From NCBI RefSeq assembly GCF_014197265.1, contig NZ_JACIFH010000001.1, positions 3,348,001 to 3,412,000 on the forward strand: a stretch of DNA of 64,000 bases. Reading direction: 5' to 3'. The translations under genes were made by a program, and so were the position numbers. Of the stretch, positions 61,804 to 64,000 are shown one piece after another. The notes under the pieces are model-generated. The model was not told the origin of the DNA, did no database searches, and worked only from the letters and a program-made list of their open reading frames with translations. Every line of letters starts with the position of its first letter. The stretch's first letter is position 1. Source of the DNA: Microbacterium invictum (GTDB lineage Bacteria; Actinomycetota; Actinomycetes; Actinomycetales; Microbacteriaceae).

Positions 61804-61840
61804 TGCGGAGGGTGCGCTCCCCCCGGGCGCACCCTCCGCA
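61804..61840 (+). terminator. intra-operon hairpin after the binding protein
   Basis: TGCGGAGGGTGCGC (61804-61817) pairs perfectly with its complement at 61827-61840, loop 9 nt. As at 37.8 kb, it sits between a binding protein and its permease and may set their ratio. Confidence 0.6.
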
Positions 61841-61874
61841 TCCCCTCTCTCCACGCCCCAGGAAGGAGCGGCAC

Positions 61875-62831
61875 GTGTCCAACACGCTCCGCCTCATCGG
61901 CAGACGCCTTCTGCAGCTGCCGCTGATGATCCTCGGCATCACGTTCCTCGTCTTCTTCGTGATGTCGTTCTCCCCGGTGGATCCGGCGCGCACGGCCCTC
62001 GGCGAGACGGCATCGCCGGCAGCCCTCGAGGCCTACCGCGACGCGAACGGCCTCAACGATCCACTGTTCGTGAGGTACATCAACTTCCTCGTCGGACTGC
62101 TGCACGGCGATCTCGGAACCTACTCGGCACGCAGCCTCCCGGTGGGCGACGAAGTGGCCCGCGCGTTCCCGATCACCATCTCGCTGACCTTCCTCGGTCT
62201 GCTGATCGCCGTGGTCGTCGCCTTCATCCTCGGCGTCGTCGCCGCGGTCTACCGCGACCGGTGGCCCGACCAGGCCATCCGCATCCTGGGCGTGGCGTCG
62301 CTGTCGACCCCGTCGTTCTGGCTCGCGATCCTGCTCATCCAGCTCTTCACCCTGCAGCTCGGCATGCTTCCGGCATCCGGCCCCTTGCCGCCCTTCGCCG
62401 AAGACCCCGGCGGATGGCTGGCCCGCATGACATTGCCCGCGGTGGCCCTGGCCGTTCCCGTCATCGGACAGCTCTCGCGCGTGGTGCGGACCTCCATGGT
62501 CGAAGAGCTCGACCGCGACTACGTCCGCACCGCGCTCGGCGCCGGCATCTCCCGCACGATCGTCGTCGGCCGCAACGTGCTGCGCAACGCCCTGATCACC
62601 CCCGTCACCGTCCTCGGCCTGCGCGTCGGGTACCTGCTCGGCGGCGCCGTCGTGATCGAGGTCATCTTCGCGATTCCCGGCATGGGCACGCTCATCCTCA
62701 ACGGCGTGACCAACAACGAGCCCAACCTCGTGCAGGGCGTCACGCTGGCCGTGGCACTGGCCTTCGTCGTGATCAACGTCATCGTCGATCTCCTGTACGT
62801 GCTGATCAATCCCCGAATCCGGGCGGTGTGA
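61875..62831 (+). CDS. dipeptide-type ABC transporter permease (DppB-like)
   Basis: A 318-residue permease with six helices. RLIGRRLLQLPLMILGITFLVFFVMSFSPVDPARTALG is the DppB-type N-terminus and EELDRDYVRTALGAGISRTIVVGRNVLRNAL is the EAA loop for the ATPase. GTG 61875 follows GGAAGGAG; an ATG at 61812 is not supported by a ribosome site. It is followed 3 nt later by the DppC-type gene. Confidence 0.87.
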   Translation: MSNTLRLIGRRLLQLPLMILGITFLVFFVMSFSPVDPARTALGETASPAALEAYRDANGLNDPLFVRYINFLVGLLHGDLGTYSARSLPVGDEVARAFPITISLTFLGLLIAVVVAFILGVVAAVYRDRWPDQAIRILGVASLSTPSFWLAILLIQLFTLQLGMLPASGPLPPFAEDPGGWLARMTLPAVALAVPVIGQLSRVVRTSMVEELDRDYVRTALGAGISRTIVVGRNVLRNALITPVTVLGLRVGYLLGGAVVIEVIFAIPGMGTLILNGVTNNEPNLVQGVTLAVALAFVVINVIVDLLYVLINPRIRAV

Positions 62832-62834
62832 GAA

Positions 62835-64000
62835 ATGCGACGCAAACTGACTGAACGACTGTCCACTCCGGGCCTGCGGCTGGGCGGCCTGTCGGCCGGA
62901 TCGATCGTCTGCCTGGTGATCGTCGCGATCATCGCCCTGGCCGCGATCTTCGCCCCGCTGGTGGCCCCATACGACCCGCTCGCCTCCGGCCCGCCCGTCC
63001 AGCCGCCGAGCCCCGAGCACTGGTTCGGCACCGACCGGCAGGGCCGCGACATCTTCTCGCGGCTCGTGTACGGCGGCCGCTACTCGCTGACCATCGGCCT
63101 GGGCGCGACCTTCTGCGCGCTCATCGTCGCCGCCGTGCTCGGAGCGATCGCGGCGACCGCGCCGAAGTGGATCGCAGAGACGCTCATGCGCGTCATGGAC
63201 GTGGTCATGTCGTTCCCCGGCATCGCCCTGGCCGCCGTGTTCGTCGCGGTGTTCGGTAAGTCGCTGCCGGTGCTGATCTTCACGATCGCGTTCCTCTACG
63301 TCCCCCAGCTCACACGCATCGTCCGCGCCAACATCCTCGACCAGTACGGCGAGGACTATGTGTCGGCCGTGCGGGTCATGGGAGCCTCGACCCCGCGGAT
63401 CGTGATCACGCACGTCGCCCGCAACACGATGGCCCCGGTGCTCGTGTTCGCCACGGTCCTCGTCGCCGACGCGATCGTCTTCGAGGCCTCGCTGTCGTTC
63501 CTGCAGGCGGGCGTCCCCGACCCCGAGCCCTCGTGGGGCAACGTGATCGCCGCCGGCCGCAACCTGCTCATGAGCGGCGCCTGGTGGGCGACCTTCTTCC
63601 CCGGCCTGCTGATCATGATCACCGTGCTGTGCCTGAACATCCTCTCCGAGGGGATGACGGATGCCATGGTCGCCCCGCGTGCACGCAAGCTGTCGGCCGA
63701 AGCGGTCTCGACCGAGGAGTCGACCACCGTACTCGAGGCGGCGCAGGCGCCTGCCGGTGACGACATCTCCGCCGCCGAGGCGGCCGACGGCCGCGCATTC
63801 GACGGCATCGATACGCCGATCGTGACCGTGACCACCCCGACGCTCGCAGCGACGACCCCGGTGGTTCCGCTCGAAGAGCGCCTGGCCGAGCTCCGCGAGA
63901 TCGAGCTCGATCGCATCGACCGGCTCGTCTACACCTCCGATGCGGCGCCTCTGCTCGAGGTCCGGGATCTGTCGATCTCGTTCCCGCGGCACGGCGACGT
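62835..64000 (+). CDS. dipeptide-type permease fused to an ABC ATPase (DppC-DppD), partial
   Basis: The frame is open from ATG 62835 to the window end (388 codons). Residues 1-280 are a DppC-like permease (WFGTDRQGRDIFSRLVYGGRYSL, the EAA loop GEDYVSAVRVMGASTPRIVITHVARN, FLQAGVPDPEPSWGN). A linker of about 90 residues rich in Ala, Glu and Thr follows. An ABC ATPase then begins with LLEVRDLSISFPRHGDV at the right edge. Such permease-ATPase fusions occur in actinobacterial peptide importers. The Walker A and the rest are beyond the window. Confidence 0.83.
   Translation, partial: MRRKLTERLSTPGLRLGGLSAGSIVCLVIVAIIALAAIFAPLVAPYDPLASGPPVQPPSPEHWFGTDRQGRDIFSRLVYGGRYSLTIGLGATFCALIVAAVLGAIAATAPKWIAETLMRVMDVVMSFPGIALAAVFVAVFGKSLPVLIFTIAFLYVPQLTRIVRANILDQYGEDYVSAVRVMGASTPRIVITHVARNTMAPVLVFATVLVADAIVFEASLSFLQAGVPDPEPSWGNVIAAGRNLLMSGAWWATFFPGLLIMITVLCLNILSEGMTDAMVAPRARKLSAEAVSTEESTTVLEAAQAPAGDDISAAEAADGRAFDGIDTPIVTVTTPTLAATTPVVPLEERLAELREIELDRIDRLVYTSDAAPLLEVRDLSISFPRHGD

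Noticed and set aside
60142..61854. 570-codon minus-strand frame opposite the peptide-binding protein
   Set aside because: Low-complexity Val/Arg/Gly-rich sequence without motifs; shadow of the binding-protein gene.
61722..63992. 756-codon frame on the minus strand opposite the ABC permeases
   Set aside because: The content is His-, Asp- and Arg-rich and typical of antisense reading in GC-rich DNA. The plus strand encodes recognisable permeases throughout.

Overview
The window is GC-rich DNA with tightly packed genes, frequent ATGA or GTGA start/stop overlaps, clear GGAGG-type ribosome sites and several GTG starts. Together with the WxL/DUF916 surface proteins, a Tat lipoprotein flavodoxin and fused permease/ATPase transporter genes, this points to an actinobacterium, most likely of the Microbacteriaceae (Microbacterium-like). 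The family assignment is inference. I see no rRNA, tRNA, CRISPR array or complete mobile element.

1-22.8 kb is a catabolic island for an unidentified organic acid or ester. It encodes an amidohydrolase, an isopropylmalate/isocitrate-type dehydrogenase, a secreted serine hydrolase, an MFS carrier, a nitroreductase, an AbrB-type membrane protein, a hydroxyisobutyrate-dehydrogenase-like enzyme (frameshifted), a carboxymuconolactone-decarboxylase-like protein, a Fe3+/polyamine-type ABC importer split over two operons, SDR, SnoaL-like and cupin proteins, a Zn-alcohol dehydrogenase, two CaiB/BaiF CoA-transferases, a crotonase, an MBL hydrolase, a double-hotdog dehydratase and a dienelactone-hydrolase-like protein. 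A GntR/FCD regulator lies inside it. Nine AT-rich sites related to GTA-N7-TAC sit at the promoters of this island, including that of the GntR gene. I saw no match in the rest of the window. This looks like a single regulon.

22.9-27.9 kb holds a divergent XRE-type regulator and a five-gene redox operon (aldo/keto reductase, Tat lipoprotein flavodoxin, NAD(P)-binding protein, two tandem SDRs). 28.1-33.3 kb is a cell-surface unit: two tandem secreted alpha/beta-hydrolases with WxL-like C-termini, almost identical over their last 540 bp, followed by a DUF916-type membrane-anchored protein. 33.4-42.2 kb encodes an aldehyde dehydrogenase, a GMC oxidoreductase, a branched-chain-amino-acid-type ABC importer with a LivM-LivG fusion, and a convergent AraC regulator.

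42.2-45.6 kb is rearranged: a truncated, frameshifted IS481-type transposase, two copies of a related C-terminal protein tail (one now a 47-codon ORF coupled to a GH30 gene), and a truncated esterase. 45.6-50.2 kb has a carboxylesterase and MFS gene divergent from a TetR regulator and SGNH hydrolase. 50.3-59.3 kb carries housekeeping-like genes: an M24 peptidase, a PLDc_N-like small membrane protein, an LLM oxidoreductase (frameshifted), a PPOX protein, PutP, a FUSC protein, a YjbR protein, and an ABC-2 exporter divergent from a membrane protein and winged-helix regulator. From 59.3 kb to the end are a FadR-type regulator and a divergent dipeptide-type ABC operon whose DppC-DppD fusion runs off the window.
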